A stretch of DNA of 64,000 nt, from the NCBI GenBank assembly GCA_037143175.1, contig JBAWZF010000001.1, positions 170,199-234,198 of the forward strand, in the 5' to 3' direction. Below are positions 52,799 through 63,605 of the stretch, one piece after another; the first letter of the stretch is position 1; each line of letters opens with the position of its first letter. The position numbers were made by a program, and so were the translations under genes. The DNA is from a bacterium. Lineage in GTDB: Bacteria; Verrucomicrobiota; Kiritimatiellia; CAIKKV01; CAITUY01. A model generated the notes under the pieces. The model saw only the letters and a program-made list of their open reading frames with translations, had not been told where the DNA came from and ran no database searches.

Positions 52799-53044
52799 AT
52801 GACGAGCGGGTTATTATTAAAAACGAATGATCGTATAGTGTTTCTCGGCGACTCCATTACGGAACAACGACGGAATGTCGCGCGTGGGGTGACCGTGGAT
52901 CAGGAGCGGATTCGGCTGACACTGCGTGCCGGCAGTAATATGCTGCTTCTCAAAGTTTCGTAATTCGGTGGTGGTTGGGGAGTGTGTGCACGGTTCGCCG
53001 GATTGACCGTTCCCGTAACGGTTCAGAATTTGAGTAACCGTTAA
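52799..53044 (+). pseudogene. GDSL/SGNH hydrolase remnant: internal deletion plus in-frame ochre stop
   Basis: ATG 52799 follows GGGGAAGGATGATTTGCG. The first 24 residues include NDRIVFLGDSITEQR, block I of SGNH hydrolases with the catalytic Ser (GDS). At about codon 26 the sequence jumps to VTVDQERIRLTLRAGSNMLL followed by LKVS, a C-terminal beta-domain phrase of secreted glycan-active proteins. TAA at 52961-52963 then interrupts; reading on gives FGGGWGVCARFAGLTVPVTV to TAA 53042-53044. In related proteins LLLKV is usually followed by Q-GGGGWG (from memory), so the stop probably arose from a Gln codon. The enzyme body is absent. Confidence 0.65.
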
Positions 53045-53136
53045 TAGCCCTTGTACGACGGCAGTTGACAGGGGTGTTGTTGTTTCAGAGAATGTGTTTT
53101 TTCAGTTGCCAAAGGCGGCGGAGAGTAAGATTATTT

Positions 53137-53442
53137 ATGAGTGACGATAAAACCCAATCAGCCAAGAAAATGGATGTCCGGTATGTAGCCAATCTGGCGC
53201 GTTTGAATTTGACGGACGATGAGGTGGTCGAATTTCAGTCGCAACTGGATCATATTGTTGATCATTTTAACCAGATACGGAGCTTGGAGGTGGATGACGT
53301 TGAGCCGATGGCACATGCAACCCCCATCCAGAATGTATTTCGGGAAGATGTCGTGCAACCGGGGTTGGACCGGGACGTGATTCTGAACAACGCACCCGAG
53401 CAGTCTGCCGGTCTGGTGATGGTGCCAACCATTGTGGAGTAA
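53137..53442 (+). CDS. gatC: Asp-tRNA(Asn)/Glu-tRNA(Gln) amidotransferase subunit C
   Basis: From ATG 53137 the protein is 101 residues with the GatC pattern DVRYVANLARLNLTDDEVVE, FQSQLDHIVDHFNQI, and the C-terminal VFREDVVQPGLDRDVILNNA then PEQSAGLVMVPTIVE. GatC stabilises the GatA-GatB interface. gatA follows after 5 bases and gatB overlaps gatA by 4, the complete gatCAB operon for indirect tRNA amidation. Confidence 0.95.
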   Translation: MSDDKTQSAKKMDVRYVANLARLNLTDDEVVEFQSQLDHIVDHFNQIRSLEVDDVEPMAHATPIQNVFREDVVQPGLDRDVILNNAPEQSAGLVMVPTIVE

Positions 53443-53447
53443 TTATC

Positions 53448-54935
53448 ATGCTGAATACCCTTACCATTCATGAAATTTTAGAGCACCTAAATCGCGGTGA
53501 ATGCTGTTCTGTGGATGTGGTTCGCTCGGTGCTGGATGCCATTCATCGGACAGATGACCGGATTCATGGCTATCTGACGCTTGATGAGTCGGATGCCCTG
53601 GAGCAAGCCCGTGCGGCTGATGTTGCCCGTGGGAATGGTGTGAAGGGACGCCTTCTTGGCGTGCCCATCGCCGTAAAAGATGTTCTGAATGTCAAAGGTC
53701 AACCCTGTACCTGTGGATCCAAAATTCTAAAGGGATACGTGTCGCCGTATGATGCCACTGCCATTGCCAGGCTTCGAGCTGAAGGGGCGGTTTTTGTCGG
53801 ACGTACCAATATGGATGAGTTTGCCATGGGGTCAACCACGGAAAACTCGGCCTATGGCATCACGCGTAATCCCTGGAATTTGGAGTGTGTCCCCGGTGGT
53901 TCAAGCGGTGGTTCTGCGGCCGTGGTTGCGGCAAACGAGTGTGTGGCGGCGCTAGGGTCCGATACGGGCGGTTCGGTTCGGCAGCCGGCGTCGTTTTGCG
54001 GGTGTGTCGGGTTGAAACCGACCTATGGACGGATTTCCCGCTATGGACTCACTGCTTACGCCTCATCACTTGATCAGATCGGGCCGATGACAAAAGATGT
54101 GCGTGATACGGCTTTATTGTTGCAGATTATGGCGGGCGTTGATGCAGCGGATTCCACGACATTGTCTGTGTCCGTTCCGGACTATCAAGCTTCGTTGACG
54201 AAGGATTTGAGAGGGGTAACGGTCGGGCTGCCCAAGGAATACTTTGTGGGTGGGTTGGACCCTGAAGTTGAACGGTGTGTTCAGGAGGCCATTGAGGTGT
54301 GCCGCCAATTGGGGGCCAAGGTGGTTGAAGTGTCCCTGCCGCATACGCGAGTGGCCGTGGATACCTACTATATTATTGCTCCGGCCGAAGCTTCGGCTAA
54401 TTTGTCCCGCTTTGATGGTGTGCGCTACGGGTATCGGGCAGCGGGGGCTTTAGATCCTCTGGATCTTTATAAGAAGACCCGGGCGGAAGGATTCGGTCCT
54501 GAGGTCAAACGGCGGATAATTCTGGGGACCTATGTCTTAAGTAGCGGCTACTATGATGCATTCTACCTGCGCGCCCAGAAGGTTCGGACCCTGATTCGGC
54601 GTGATTTTGAGGAGGCCTTCAAACACTGTTCGGTGATCCTCTCGCCAGTGGCCCCGACTCCGGCATATCGGATTGGCGAGAATTGTGCTGATCCTCTCCA
54701 GATGTATCTTGGAGATGTCTTCACTGTCCCCGTCAATTTGGCGGGGATTTGCGGGCTGTCTGTTCCTTGTGGCATGGCATCCGGGAAGCTTCCTGTCGGG
54801 CTTCAGGTGATGGGTCCTGCGTTGGGCGAGGAGGCCATTTTGCGAACGGGATTTGCTTTTGAGCAGGCGACACATTGGCGAGCTCAGCGTTCGGGCATCG
54901 CTACAGAGAATGCAGGATCACAGGTGCAATTATGA
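53448..54935 (+). CDS. gatA: Asp/Glu-tRNA amidotransferase subunit A
   Basis: This 495-residue amidase-signature protein has the catalytic Lys in GVPIAVKDVLN, the Ser-cisSer pair in PGGSSGGSAAVVAANEC and ALGSDTGGSVRQPASFCG. It releases ammonia from glutamine for GatB. Length and motifs are normal. The stop overlaps the gatB start (ATGA at 54932). Confidence 0.96.
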   Translation: MLNTLTIHEILEHLNRGECCSVDVVRSVLDAIHRTDDRIHGYLTLDESDALEQARAADVARGNGVKGRLLGVPIAVKDVLNVKGQPCTCGSKILKGYVSPYDATAIARLRAEGAVFVGRTNMDEFAMGSTTENSAYGITRNPWNLECVPGGSSGGSAAVVAANECVAALGSDTGGSVRQPASFCGCVGLKPTYGRISRYGLTAYASSLDQIGPMTKDVRDTALLLQIMAGVDAADSTTLSVSVPDYQASLTKDLRGVTVGLPKEYFVGGLDPEVERCVQEAIEVCRQLGAKVVEVSLPHTRVAVDTYYIIAPAEASANLSRFDGVRYGYRAAGALDPLDLYKKTRAEGFGPEVKRRIILGTYVLSSGYYDAFYLRAQKVRTLIRRDFEEAFKHCSVILSPVAPTPAYRIGENCADPLQMYLGDVFTVPVNLAGICGLSVPCGMASGKLPVGLQVMGPALGEEAILRTGFAFEQATHWRAQRSGIATENAGSQVQL

Positions 54936-56359
54936 CGACTTTCCGGGTAACCATCGGGCTGGAAGTGCATGTCCAGCTCAAGACGAAGTCCAAAATGTTT
55001 TGTGCCTGTAGTACGGATTTCGGGGCTTCGCCCAATACGCATGTTTGTCCTGTTTGCATGGGCTACCCCGGGAGCCTGCCGGTCATGAACCGTGAGGCGA
55101 TTCGCTGGACAGTTATTTCCGGGTTGATGCTTGGGTGCCGCATTAATTCCTTCAGTAAATTTGACCGGAAGAACTACTTCTACCCGGACATGCCAAAGAA
55201 TTACCAGATTACCCAATGCGACAAGCCTCTTTGTCTGGGGGGGGGCGTGGATATTGAGGTGGGGGGGAATGCTCGCCGGATCGGCATTACGCGCATTCAT
55301 CAGGAAGAAGACGTGGCGAAAAATATGCACTACACCACCTGGAGCGGAATTGACTACAACCGTGCCGGAGTGCCCCTGATGGAAATCGTATCGGAGCCTG
55401 ACATGGAAAGCCCGGACGAGGCCTTGGCCTACCTCCAGACGTTGCGTCAGATTTTGGTGTATGCCGAAGTCAGTGATTGCAATATGGAAGAGGGCAATAT
55501 GCGGTGTGATGTGAATATCAGCCTCCGGCCCGAAGGGCAGTCTACATTCGGAACCAAAGTCGAAATCAAAAACATGAATTCCTTCAAGGGGATTTATAAC
55601 GCACTCCATTATGAAATCGAGAGGCAACGCGAGGTGATTGAGGGAGGCGGCAAGATCATTCAGGAAACCCGCCGATGGGATGTGGATAAGGGGCAGACGT
55701 TCTCGATGCGCACCAAGGAAGATGCCCATGATTATCGTTATTTCCCTGAACCAGATTTGATGCCGATTGCATTGCCTGAGGCCCTTGTCGCCGAATGGGC
55801 CGCTGCGCTTCCTTTGCTGCCTGCCCAGCGGCGCGAAAAATTTGTAAGGGAATTTGGATTGCCAGAATATGATGCTCAGGTGTTGGCGGCGGAGAAGGCT
55901 GTAGGCGATTATTTTGAAGATGCTGCCCGGTGTTCGCGCAATCCGAAGGCTGTCTCAAATTGGGTCATGACCGATGTGTTGCGGACACTTACTGAAAAGG
56001 GGATTTCTATTTCCGCCTTTGCCATTAAACCTGCGGCCCTGGCCGAACTGGTAGACCTGACTGATGCCAAGGTGATCAATTCTAATACGGCGCGGGATGT
56101 CTTTGCCATTATGTTGGAGCGGGGAGGGCTCGCTAAGGATATTGTTGCCGCCCGTGGATTGGCGCAGGTGAGTGATGCCGGGGCGATTGAGGCAGTGGTT
56201 GATCAGATCATTGCGGAAAATTCAAAATCTGTGGAAGATTTCCGGAATGGTAAGGCGGCAGCCATGAAATTTCTGGTCGGACAGGTCATGCGGCTTAGTA
56301 AAGGGAAGGCCAATCCCCAAATGGCGGGTGCTCTGCTGGAAAAGAAGTTGTCCAATTGA
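54932..56359 (+). CDS. gatB: Asp/Glu-tRNA amidotransferase subunit B
   Basis: From ATG 54932 the protein is 475 residues. It has IGLEVHVQLKTKSKMFCACS, the zinc-binding Cys set (CACS and CPVCMGYPG), EEDVAKNMH, VDINYNRAG-type YNRAGVPLMEIVSEPD and the C-terminal YqeY-like tail domain (VEDFRNGKAAAMKFLVGQVM). It activates and amidates mischarged Glu-tRNA(Gln) or Asp-tRNA(Asn). Confidence 0.96.
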   Translation: MTTFRVTIGLEVHVQLKTKSKMFCACSTDFGASPNTHVCPVCMGYPGSLPVMNREAIRWTVISGLMLGCRINSFSKFDRKNYFYPDMPKNYQITQCDKPLCLGGGVDIEVGGNARRIGITRIHQEEDVAKNMHYTTWSGIDYNRAGVPLMEIVSEPDMESPDEALAYLQTLRQILVYAEVSDCNMEEGNMRCDVNISLRPEGQSTFGTKVEIKNMNSFKGIYNALHYEIERQREVIEGGGKIIQETRRWDVDKGQTFSMRTKEDAHDYRYFPEPDLMPIALPEALVAEWAAALPLLPAQRREKFVREFGLPEYDAQVLAAEKAVGDYFEDAARCSRNPKAVSNWVMTDVLRTLTEKGISISAFAIKPAALAELVDLTDAKVINSNTARDVFAIMLERGGLAKDIVAARGLAQVSDAGAIEAVVDQIIAENSKSVEDFRNGKAAAMKFLVGQVMRLSKGKANPQMAGALLEKKLSN

Positions 56360-56440
56360 CCATGACGCGGGATGGTGGTAAGGTGTTACCTGACAGAGTT
56401 GTACACGCCGTCATCCAACTAGATCTGAGAGGATTGCGAT

Positions 56441-58144
56441 TTGACCTCAAACGATGAATATGTTTTGGAGGTCCTCAAGGAAGAGGGCCTGGTCGCCGAT
56501 GAGCAGATTGAATTGGCTCGACAGCGCATGCCCATGCATAGCTCTGTAGTGGATACCTTCATCAGTACGAAGGTGCTCACCTTTGAAGAAATCCTTTCAG
56601 TCCTTTCCAGCCGTTTTGGTATGGAAATGATTTCCCTCGTAAATCTCCATATCCCCCCTGAGGCGATTACGGCGGTGCCGGTTGATATCGCGCGCAAATA
56701 CAAGGTCATGCCTGTCTCCAAGCATGATAACGTATTGACGGTGGCCATCGGTGACCCCTTGGAGGTCGATACCCTTGATAGTCTGCGCTATTTGCTTAAA
56801 TGTGACATTGAAGGGGTGGTTGCTCTTCCCGCTGAGATCACGGTTGCGTTGGATCGCTATTATGCGACCGAAGCTTCCATGGAGACCATGATTGATCAGC
56901 TCACCGAGGGTACGGTCGCCATGGTGAGTGCCGGACGGGCAGATTTGCGGGAGGATGTTGATGTTTCCGAGTCCGATGTGCCCATTATCAAGTTGGTCAG
57001 TTTGATCATCTATGAAGCGCATCGAAACCGTGCTTCTGATATTCATCTGGAGCCGCTGGAAAAGCGATTCCGTGTGCGATATCGCATTGATGGTGTCATG
57101 CAGGAGGTGGATAGTCCCCCGAAGCGCCTGCAGGCGGCGATTATCAGCCGTGTTAAAATCATGGCGAACATGAAAATTGCCGAAAAACGTGTTCCCCAGG
57201 ATGGTCGTATTCAGGTAAACGTCAAAGGTCGTGAGTTGGATCTGCGTGTGTCGACGGTCCCCACCGGGCATGGCGAGAGTATTGTCATGCGTATTCTCGA
57301 CAAGCAAAATTTGGCTCTGGGACTGCCTAAACTGGGATTTCTTGCTGATGATCAGGAGACTTTCACCCGGTTGATCGGTTTGCCGGATGGGATTATTCTG
57401 GTTACCGGCCCGACTGGGTCAGGCAAAACGACGACACTTTATGCCTGTCTTAATTTCGTCAATAAGCCTGACCGAAAAATCATCACGGTTGAGGATCCCG
57501 TCGAATATCAAATGTCAGGTATCAATCAAGTGCATGTTCGAGAGGATATCGGGCTGACTTTCGCAACTGCGCTCCGTTCGATTTTACGTCAGGCACCGAA
57601 TATTGTAATGATTGGTGAAATTCGGGACAACGAAACTGCACGTATTGCGACTGAGGCAGCATTGACCGGTCATCTCGTGTTCAGCACCTTGCACACCAAT
57701 GATGCTCCGAGTGCCATTACGCGTTTGCAGGATATTGGCGTAAAACCATTTTTGGTTGCCTCGTCTGTGCGTGCGATTATCGCGCAGCGATTGGTCCGAA
57801 CCGTGTGTGAACATTGCCGGGAGGAGCATAAGCCTACGGCTAATGAATTGCTTCTTCTCGGAGCCGCTGCCGAGCAGTTCGCCGGAGTTCAACTTTATCG
57901 TGGGCGCGGTTGCAACAAGTGCGCGCTTACCGGGTATTCGGGCCGGGCTGGTATTTTCGAAATTCTCATCATCAATGATGAAATTCAAAGAATGATTTTT
58001 GGTAAAATTTCGTCGATTGAGATCCGCCAGAAAGCACGTGAGCTGGGGATGAGAACGCTGCGAGAAGATGGTTTAAGGAAAGTTGTGATCGGGACAACAA
58101 CCCTGGATGAAGTGTTACGCGCCACCATGGGAGATGCATTATAA
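56441..58144 (+). CDS. pilB: Type IV pilus/type II secretion assembly ATPase (PilB/GspE), first copy
   Basis: From TTG 56441, placed by GAGAGG, the protein is 567 residues. A T2SSE/MshEN-type N domain (about 1-140) precedes the motor: [20 protein letters not shown], Walker [19 protein letters not shown], Asp box [11 protein letters not shown], Walker [17 protein letters not shown] and the zinc site CEHCREEH...CNKC. Such ATPases power pilin polymerisation or pseudopilus growth. pilT starts in its stop codon (58144). The zinc C-M domain marks it as an extension ATPase. Confidence 0.92.
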   Translation: MTSNDEYVLEVLKEEGLVADEQIELARQRMPMHSSVVDTFISTKVLTFEEILSVLSSRFGMEMISLVNLHIPPEAITAVPVDIARKYKVMPVSKHDNVLTVAIGDPLEVDTLDSLRYLLKCDIEGVVALPAEITVALDRYYATEASMETMIDQLTEGTVAMVSAGRADLREDVDVSESDVPIIKLVSLIIYEAHRNRASDIHLEPLEKRFRVRYRIDGVMQEVDSPPKRLQAAIISRVKIMANMKIAEKRVPQDGRIQVNVKGRELDLRVSTVPTGHGESIVMRILDKQNLALGLPKLGFLADDQETFTRLIGLPDGIILVTGPTGSGKTTTLYACLNFVNKPDRKIITVEDPVEYQMSGINQVHVREDIGLTFATALRSILRQAPNIVMIGEIRDNETARIATEAALTGHLVFSTLHTNDAPSAITRLQDIGVKPFLVASSVRAIIAQRLVRTVCEHCREEHKPTANELLLLGAAAEQFAGVQLYRGRGCNKCALTGYSGRAGIFEILIINDEIQRMIFGKISSIEIRQKARELGMRTLREDGLRKVVIGTTTLDEVLRATMGDAL

Positions 58145-59238
58145 TGATCGATAGCAGCCAGATTGAGATGAGCGAATTGCTTCAGCTTGTCGTGGATGAA
58201 GGGGCCTCGGATTTGCATCTTACCGTGGGAGTCCCACCCGTACTGCGCCTTCATGGCCGCATGCAGGCTATTGATGCCTCAGTGCTGAAGCCGGAAGATA
58301 CTGAGCGCTTCATGAAGAGCATTACTTCGGAAGATCATCAGCAGAGAGTCAGGGAAGGCGGGGGAACAGACTTCGGTTTCGGCTTTGGTACAGTGGCTCG
58401 TTTCCGTGTCAGCGTCCTCAAGGCCAAAGGGAACGTCGGGATGGTTCTGCGCCAGATCCCCACCAAGCTTATGTCGCTGGATGGGATCGGGCTACCTCCG
58501 CAAGTTAAAGAATTGATTTTCCGGCCTCGGGGCCTGATTTTGGTTACCGGTCCGACTGGATCCGGGAAAACCACAACACTCGCCTCGATGTTGAATCTGA
58601 TTAACGAGGAACGCGATCTGCATATTATAACCATTGAGGATCCCATTGAGTATTATCATCCTCATAAAAAATCCGTGGTGACTCAGCGGGAAATTGGTGT
58701 GGACGTCCCCTCATTTGGTGAGGCCTTGCGCCGGGCGTTGCGCCAGGATCCTGACGTCATTCTTGTCGGTGAAATGCGCGATCTGGAAACCATGATGGCT
58801 GCCATCACGGCGGCGGAAACCGGACACTTGGTTTTTGCCACACTGCATACGACCGGGGCTGCCCGTACGGTTGATCGTATTGTGGATGCCTTCCCCATGG
58901 GGCAGCAGGCCCAGGTTCGCACCCAGTTGGCCTCCGGACTTGTGGCGGTGATTTCACAGTTGCTTCTTGTGCGGGCAGATGCGCCGGGACGTGTCGCTGC
59001 GTTCGAAATCATGATTTCCACGCCGGCCATTCAGTCCTTGGTCCGTGAAGGTAAAACCTATCGTATTACATCAGAAATTCAGACGGGCGCCAAATGGGGC
59101 ATGATTACCTTGGACGCACATCTCATGGCGCTTTACCAGGCAGGACGGATCAACTACGAGGATCTGATTACAAAGTCTCAGGATCCGGAGTCGATTGTGT
59201 TGAAACTGGAAGAGGCTCATAAGAATAAGAAAAGGTAA
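58144..59238 (+). CDS. pilT: Pilus retraction ATPase PilT
   Basis: This 364-residue protein starts [20 protein letters not shown]. It has Walker [19 protein letters not shown], Asp box [20 protein letters not shown], Walker [17 protein letters not shown], the His box [13 protein letters not shown], and the PilT C-terminal [19 protein letters not shown] then GMITLD. There is no zinc motif, as expected for PilT. Retraction gives twitching and DNA uptake. It sits between two extension ATPase genes with spacings of -1 and 7 bases. Confidence 0.92.
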   Translation: MIDSSQIEMSELLQLVVDEGASDLHLTVGVPPVLRLHGRMQAIDASVLKPEDTERFMKSITSEDHQQRVREGGGTDFGFGFGTVARFRVSVLKAKGNVGMVLRQIPTKLMSLDGIGLPPQVKELIFRPRGLILVTGPTGSGKTTTLASMLNLINEERDLHIITIEDPIEYYHPHKKSVVTQREIGVDVPSFGEALRRALRQDPDVILVGEMRDLETMMAAITAAETGHLVFATLHTTGAARTVDRIVDAFPMGQQAQVRTQLASGLVAVISQLLLVRADAPGRVAAFEIMISTPAIQSLVREGKTYRITSEIQTGAKWGMITLDAHLMALYQAGRINYEDLITKSQDPESIVLKLEEAHKNKKR

Positions 59239-59245
59239 ATGACCT

Positions 59246-60958
59246 ATGCCGGATGTTCATCACAACGAACTGATTCTTCAATTACTGGAGTCGCATGGTC
59301 TGGTGACCCCCGAACAGCTCCAGGAAATTAGTGAGGAGCATCAACGCAGCGGTAAGCCGGTGCGCGATATCATCATTAATATTGATGTTTGTCCTGAAGA
59401 CACGCTTCTGAAGATGATTGCCGAGAGCCTGGGAACCCGAGTTGTGAATCTGGCCGCAACCGATATTCCGCCGGAGGTGGTTCACTCCATTTCCGCCAGT
59501 GTGGCGCGTATGTATATGGTGGTGCCAGTCGAACGGGGGATTAACTCGGTTACCTTGGCGACGTGTGACTTGATGAGTCCGGCCACCATGGATGAGCTGG
59601 CCTTTGTTTTGACCAAGGACGTTTCTCTGGTGATGGCGCGCGAAGAAGATATCCGGGCGCACGTCAATCAGCTTTACGGCGATGAGAGCACTTCTGTAAG
59701 CGACATGCTCAATGCGCTGGAATCTGAAATCGATCAGGCCGATAAGTATCTTGAACTGAATACTACCCAGGAGGATACCCGCGGCATTGAAGAAGCTGCA
59801 GGATCAGCCCCGGTCATCCGGTTCGTTAATCTCATGCTATATCAGGCGGTTCAGGACCGGGCATCGGATATCCACTTTGAGCCGTTTGAGAATGAATTCA
59901 AGATCCGGTATCGTGTGGATGGGGCTTTGTATGAAATGGCTCCTCCGCCCAAACGGCTGGCCATCCCTGTCATTTCACGACTTAAGGTCATGTCAGGTTT
60001 GAATATTGCAGAACGGCGTTTGCCTCAGGATGGCCGTATTCAATTGACCATCGGGGGTAGACAGATCGATTTTCGTGTTTCTTGTCTGCCTACTCAATTT
60101 GGCGAAAGCGTCGTGCTGCGTGTATTGGATCGCGGGGTTGTCTCGTTGGATCTTGATAATCTCGGGATGCCTGATGACATTCTTAAAAAGTTATTGCTCG
60201 ATCTCGATAAACCGAATGGTATCATCGTTGTCACCGGGCCTACCGGGTCTGGAAAAACGACTACGTTGTATTCCGCTTTGCGGCGTTTGAATACGACGGA
60301 GTCGAAGCTGTTGACCGCTGAAGATCCCGTCGAATACGAAATTGATGGAATTATTCAGGTTCCGGTCAATGATGCGATTGGCAACACCTTTGAACGCGTT
60401 TTGCGTGCCTTTTTGCGGCAAGATCCGGATGTGTTGATGATTGGTGAAATTCGTGATTTGACGACGGCGCATATTGCCATTCATGCCTCGCTCACAGGAC
60501 ATCTGGTTTTCAGTACCCTTCATACCAATGATGCGGCCGGTGCGGTAACCCGTTTGATTGACATGGAAGTGGAACCTTATTTGATTTCTTCAACCATGGA
60601 GGCGGTAGTGGGGCAGCGGCTGGTTCGCAAGGTGTGCGACAGTTGTAAGACGGCTTTCAAGCCTGAAGACAAGATGCTGGAACGCCTGGGGCTCACTCGG
60701 CAGGATGTGGGGGAACAGAATTTTTATTACGGGACCGGTTGTGGGCAATGCAACAATACCGGTTACAAGGGGCGAAAAGGCATTTATGAGTACCTGAGCA
60801 TTTCGGATCCGATTCGTGAGTTGATCAATCAGCGTCAACCCACCTTGGTTATCCGAGATAAGGCAATCCAGTTAGGGATGCGCACATTGCGTCAGGATGG
60901 GATTAAAAATATACTCGACGGCTATACGACTGTCGAAGAAGTGTTGCGGTATACATAA
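59246..60958 (+). CDS. pilB: Type IV pilus/type II secretion assembly ATPase (PilB/GspE), second copy
   Basis: This 570-residue paralogue of the protein encoded at 56441 has the MshEN-like N domain, then [20 protein letters not shown], Walker [41 protein letters not shown], Walker [18 protein letters not shown] and the zinc site CDSCKTAF...CGQCNN. The two PilB copies differ clearly and may serve two machines (pilus and type II secretion) or act as alternative extension motors. The PilC and pilin genes are not in the window. Confidence 0.92.
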   Translation: MPDVHHNELILQLLESHGLVTPEQLQEISEEHQRSGKPVRDIIINIDVCPEDTLLKMIAESLGTRVVNLAATDIPPEVVHSISASVARMYMVVPVERGINSVTLATCDLMSPATMDELAFVLTKDVSLVMAREEDIRAHVNQLYGDESTSVSDMLNALESEIDQADKYLELNTTQEDTRGIEEAAGSAPVIRFVNLMLYQAVQDRASDIHFEPFENEFKIRYRVDGALYEMAPPPKRLAIPVISRLKVMSGLNIAERRLPQDGRIQLTIGGRQIDFRVSCLPTQFGESVVLRVLDRGVVSLDLDNLGMPDDILKKLLLDLDKPNGIIVVTGPTGSGKTTTLYSALRRLNTTESKLLTAEDPVEYEIDGIIQVPVNDAIGNTFERVLRAFLRQDPDVLMIGEIRDLTTAHIAIHASLTGHLVFSTLHTNDAAGAVTRLIDMEVEPYLISSTMEAVVGQRLVRKVCDSCKTAFKPEDKMLERLGLTRQDVGEQNFYYGTGCGQCNNTGYKGRKGIYEYLSISDPIRELINQRQPTLVIRDKAIQLGMRTLRQDGIKNILDGYTTVEEVLRYT

Positions 60959-60959
60959 T

Positions 60960-61883
60960 ATGGAAAATGTAATCATTGTCGGAACCGGCCCCGCGGGTTT
61001 AACCGCGGCCATTTATTTAGCCCGCGCCAATCTTAAGCCTGTGGTCATCGAGGGGATGCAGCCTGGCGGGCAGTTGACGACGACTACCGATGTGGAGAAC
61101 TATCCGGGCTTCCCTGAAGGTATTGATGGTACTGCGCTGGTTATGAAAATGCGCGAACAGGCCGAGCGTTTTGGTGCTCGTTTTGTGGGTGGTGATGTCG
61201 TGCAGGCCGATTTTTCCGGGAGTTCAAAAAAGCTTATTCTTGAAGGTGGCCAGGCGCTTGAGTCCACAGTCGTAGTGATTGCTTCCGGTGCTCGTGCCAT
61301 GTATTTGGGCCTCGCCTCCGAAACCAAATTGATGGGGCGGGGTGTTTCCGCTTGTGCCACTTGTGATGGGGCACTGTACCGCGATGTCCCTGTGGCGGTG
61401 GTCGGTGGGGGGGATACGGCCATGGAGGAGGCTTTATTTTTGACACGGTTTGCGTCTAAAGTGTCTCTGATTCATCGGCGTCATGAATTCCGCGCTTCAA
61501 AAATCATGTCAGATCGAGTCATCAACCATCCCGAAATTGAAATCCATTGGGATTCAGTTGTTGAGGAGGTTTTGGATGTGGCGCGGAATGAAGTGACCGG
61601 GCTGCGTTTGAAGAATATTAAAACGGGGGCCATTTCCGAGATTCCCGTCATGGCGCTGTTTGCGGCGATCGGACATGAGCCTAACACCAAGCCCTTTAAA
61701 GGGATTCTGGATATGAATGAGAAGGGGTATCTGGTAACGCGGCATACCGTGACCAATATTCCTGGGATATTTGCCGCCGGAGATGTGCAAGATGCCCATT
61801 ATAGGCAGGCAATTACTGCGGCCGGAACAGGCTGCATGGCGGCACTTGAGGCGGAACGTTATATCGGCAGTCTTGGCGGATGA
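60960..61883 (+). CDS. trxB: Thioredoxin reductase
   Basis: From ATG 60960 the protein is 307 residues. The FAD site is [20 protein letters not shown], the redox pair is CATCDGALY, the NADP site is [20 protein letters not shown], and the closing FAD motif is [20 protein letters not shown]. It reduces thioredoxin with NADPH. The lytic transglycosylase gene overlaps its stop by 4 bases. Confidence 0.96.
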   Translation: MENVIIVGTGPAGLTAAIYLARANLKPVVIEGMQPGGQLTTTTDVENYPGFPEGIDGTALVMKMREQAERFGARFVGGDVVQADFSGSSKKLILEGGQALESTVVVIASGARAMYLGLASETKLMGRGVSACATCDGALYRDVPVAVVGGGDTAMEEALFLTRFASKVSLIHRRHEFRASKIMSDRVINHPEIEIHWDSVVEEVLDVARNEVTGLRLKNIKTGAISEIPVMALFAAIGHEPNTKPFKGILDMNEKGYLVTRHTVTNIPGIFAAGDVQDAHYRQAITAAGTGCMAALEAERYIGSLGG

Positions 61884-62461
61884 ACGCTCTGTCTCGGGGG
61901 GCCTGTGGCTTCATTCTTATTTCTGCGGTACTGCTGATTCCTTTGACTGGCAGTTTATGGGCCTATCGTTTTGAGATTTGTTACTATCGCAATCGCGACT
62001 GTATTGATAATGCCGCGGCACGTTATCAGGTACCCACGAAACTTGTTGCCGCAGTCATTTGGCAGGAGACCCGGTTTAATCCCCTGTGTCGCGGCAAAGC
62101 AGGAGAAATCGGGTTTATGCAAATTATGCCTTCCAGCGCCAGTGAATGGGCCAAGGCCGAGCACATTCAAAATTTTGATACGGAAAGCCTTTTTGATCCC
62201 GGCACCAATGTTTTGGCAGGCACCTGGTATCTCGGCCGCGCTATTAAACGATGGAAAAGTCAGGCGGACCCACTTCCCTATGCACTGGCCGAATACAATG
62301 CGGGTCGCTCTAATGCCACGCGTTGGGATCGGATTAATGCCATAAACCCACAGGAATTCACCAACGTGATCAGTTACCCAACCACCCGGTCCTATGTAAA
62401 GACGGTGTTGCGCAATTACCGGTCGTTTGGTCAACCATGGAAACGATGGGGAAAAGAGTGA
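61880..62461 (+). CDS. Lytic transglycosylase (SLT family, small)
   Basis: This 193-residue protein has an N-terminal export or membrane helix ([20 protein letters not shown]). The SLT domain follows, with the catalytic Glu in [20 protein letters not shown], then [30 protein letters not shown] and [16 protein letters not shown]. It cleaves peptidoglycan glycan strands with 1,6-anhydro ends. The last base of its stop is the first of the queA start. Confidence 0.92.
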   Translation: MNALSRGACGFILISAVLLIPLTGSLWAYRFEICYYRNRDCIDNAAARYQVPTKLVAAVIWQETRFNPLCRGKAGEIGFMQIMPSSASEWAKAEHIQNFDTESLFDPGTNVLAGTWYLGRAIKRWKSQADPLPYALAEYNAGRSNATRWDRINAINPQEFTNVISYPTTRSYVKTVLRNYRSFGQPWKRWGKE

Positions 62462-63522
62462 TGAATGAAAGCCTCAAGACCTCTGAATTCGATTTCGAGT
62501 TGCCGCCTGAATTGATTGCCCAGGAGCCACGGTTGGATCGTGAAGCCGCCCGCATGATGGTGGTGGACCGCACCACCGGAACCCTCTTTCATCATACGAT
62601 TCGTGACCTACCCTCGTTTCTCAGGGCGGATGATCTCCTGGTGCTGAATGATACGCGTGTGATCCCTGCCAGGATTTACGGGCATAAGGAGGCAACGGGC
62701 GGACGGGTTGAACTGCTTCTCCTTGAAGATATGAATAATGGTCAGTGGCATGCCCTATGCGGGTCATCCCGTCGCCCTGTTGCCGGGACGCGCCTCATTA
62801 TGGCGGGGGGGCGGATTACTGCTGTCGTCATGGAGTGGAGCGGGGATGTGGGGATTATGGTCACGTTGCAGTGTGACCGGCCTGTTTTGGATGTGCTTGA
62901 AGAAGTGGGGATTCCACCACTGCCTCCGTATATCAAGCGCGCCAAAGTCCCCGATGGGGCGACATTGGCTCGGGATCGTCTGTATTATCAAACGGTTTAT
63001 GCACGGACACCGGGGGCCGTGGCAGCGCCGACGGCCGGGCTGCACATTACTGAATCACTCTTGCAGCGATTGAACCAGATGGGGGTGGCGCATGGCTCGG
63101 TCACCCTGCATGTTGGCATGGGAACCTTCAAGCCGGTGAAAACAGACTTGGTCTCCGATCATCAAATGGAGTCGGAGCGGTATGAGGTTACGCCCGGAAT
63201 AGCGCAGGCCATCATGCAGGCCAAACTCCGTAAAGGACGGGTCGTGGCTGTCGGCAGTACGGTTGTCCGAACGCTGGAGACCGCGGCGACGTCGGTGGGG
63301 GTGGTCAGTCCGGGAAGCGGGCGAACCCGTATTTTTATCACGCCGCCATATTCGTTCAAACTGGTGGATGCCATGCTGACGAATTTTCATCTTCCGAAAT
63401 CAACTTTGATCATGATGGTAAGCGCCCTGGCTGGTACAGAGTTGATCCGGCACGCCTATGCGGAAGCGCTCAAAGAGCAATACAAGTTCTACAGCTATGG
63501 TGATTGCATGCTGATCATCTAG
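62461..63522 (+). CDS. queA: S-adenosylmethionine:tRNA ribosyltransferase-isomerase
   Basis: From ATG 62461 the protein is 353 residues. SEFDFELPPELIAQEPRLDR, VLNDTRVIPARIYG, APTAGLHITESLLQRL, HVGMGTFKPVKTDLVSDHQM and TNFHLPKSTLIMMVSALAG are all QueA motifs. It adds the epoxycyclopentane ring in queuosine synthesis. Length and motifs are normal. Confidence 0.96.
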   Translation: MNESLKTSEFDFELPPELIAQEPRLDREAARMMVVDRTTGTLFHHTIRDLPSFLRADDLLVLNDTRVIPARIYGHKEATGGRVELLLLEDMNNGQWHALCGSSRRPVAGTRLIMAGGRITAVVMEWSGDVGIMVTLQCDRPVLDVLEEVGIPPLPPYIKRAKVPDGATLARDRLYYQTVYARTPGAVAAPTAGLHITESLLQRLNQMGVAHGSVTLHVGMGTFKPVKTDLVSDHQMESERYEVTPGIAQAIMQAKLRKGRVVAVGSTVVRTLETAATSVGVVSPGSGRTRIFITPPYSFKLVDAMLTNFHLPKSTLIMMVSALAGTELIRHAYAEALKEQYKFYSYGDCMLII

Positions 63523-63535
63523 AGATTTACCACCC

Positions 63536-63556
63536 GCCGGTACCCCGGCAGATTTT
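63536..63556 (+). terminator. Weak candidate terminator after queA
   Basis: GCCGG-TACC-CCGGC is a 5-bp stem followed by AGATTTT. It lies 14 bases after the queA stop. The stem is short, so this is tentative. Confidence 0.35.
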
Positions 63557-63605
63557 AATCAGGCATTCTTGCTTTTCATAATCTTCAATGCTAACTAGTG
63601 TGAGC

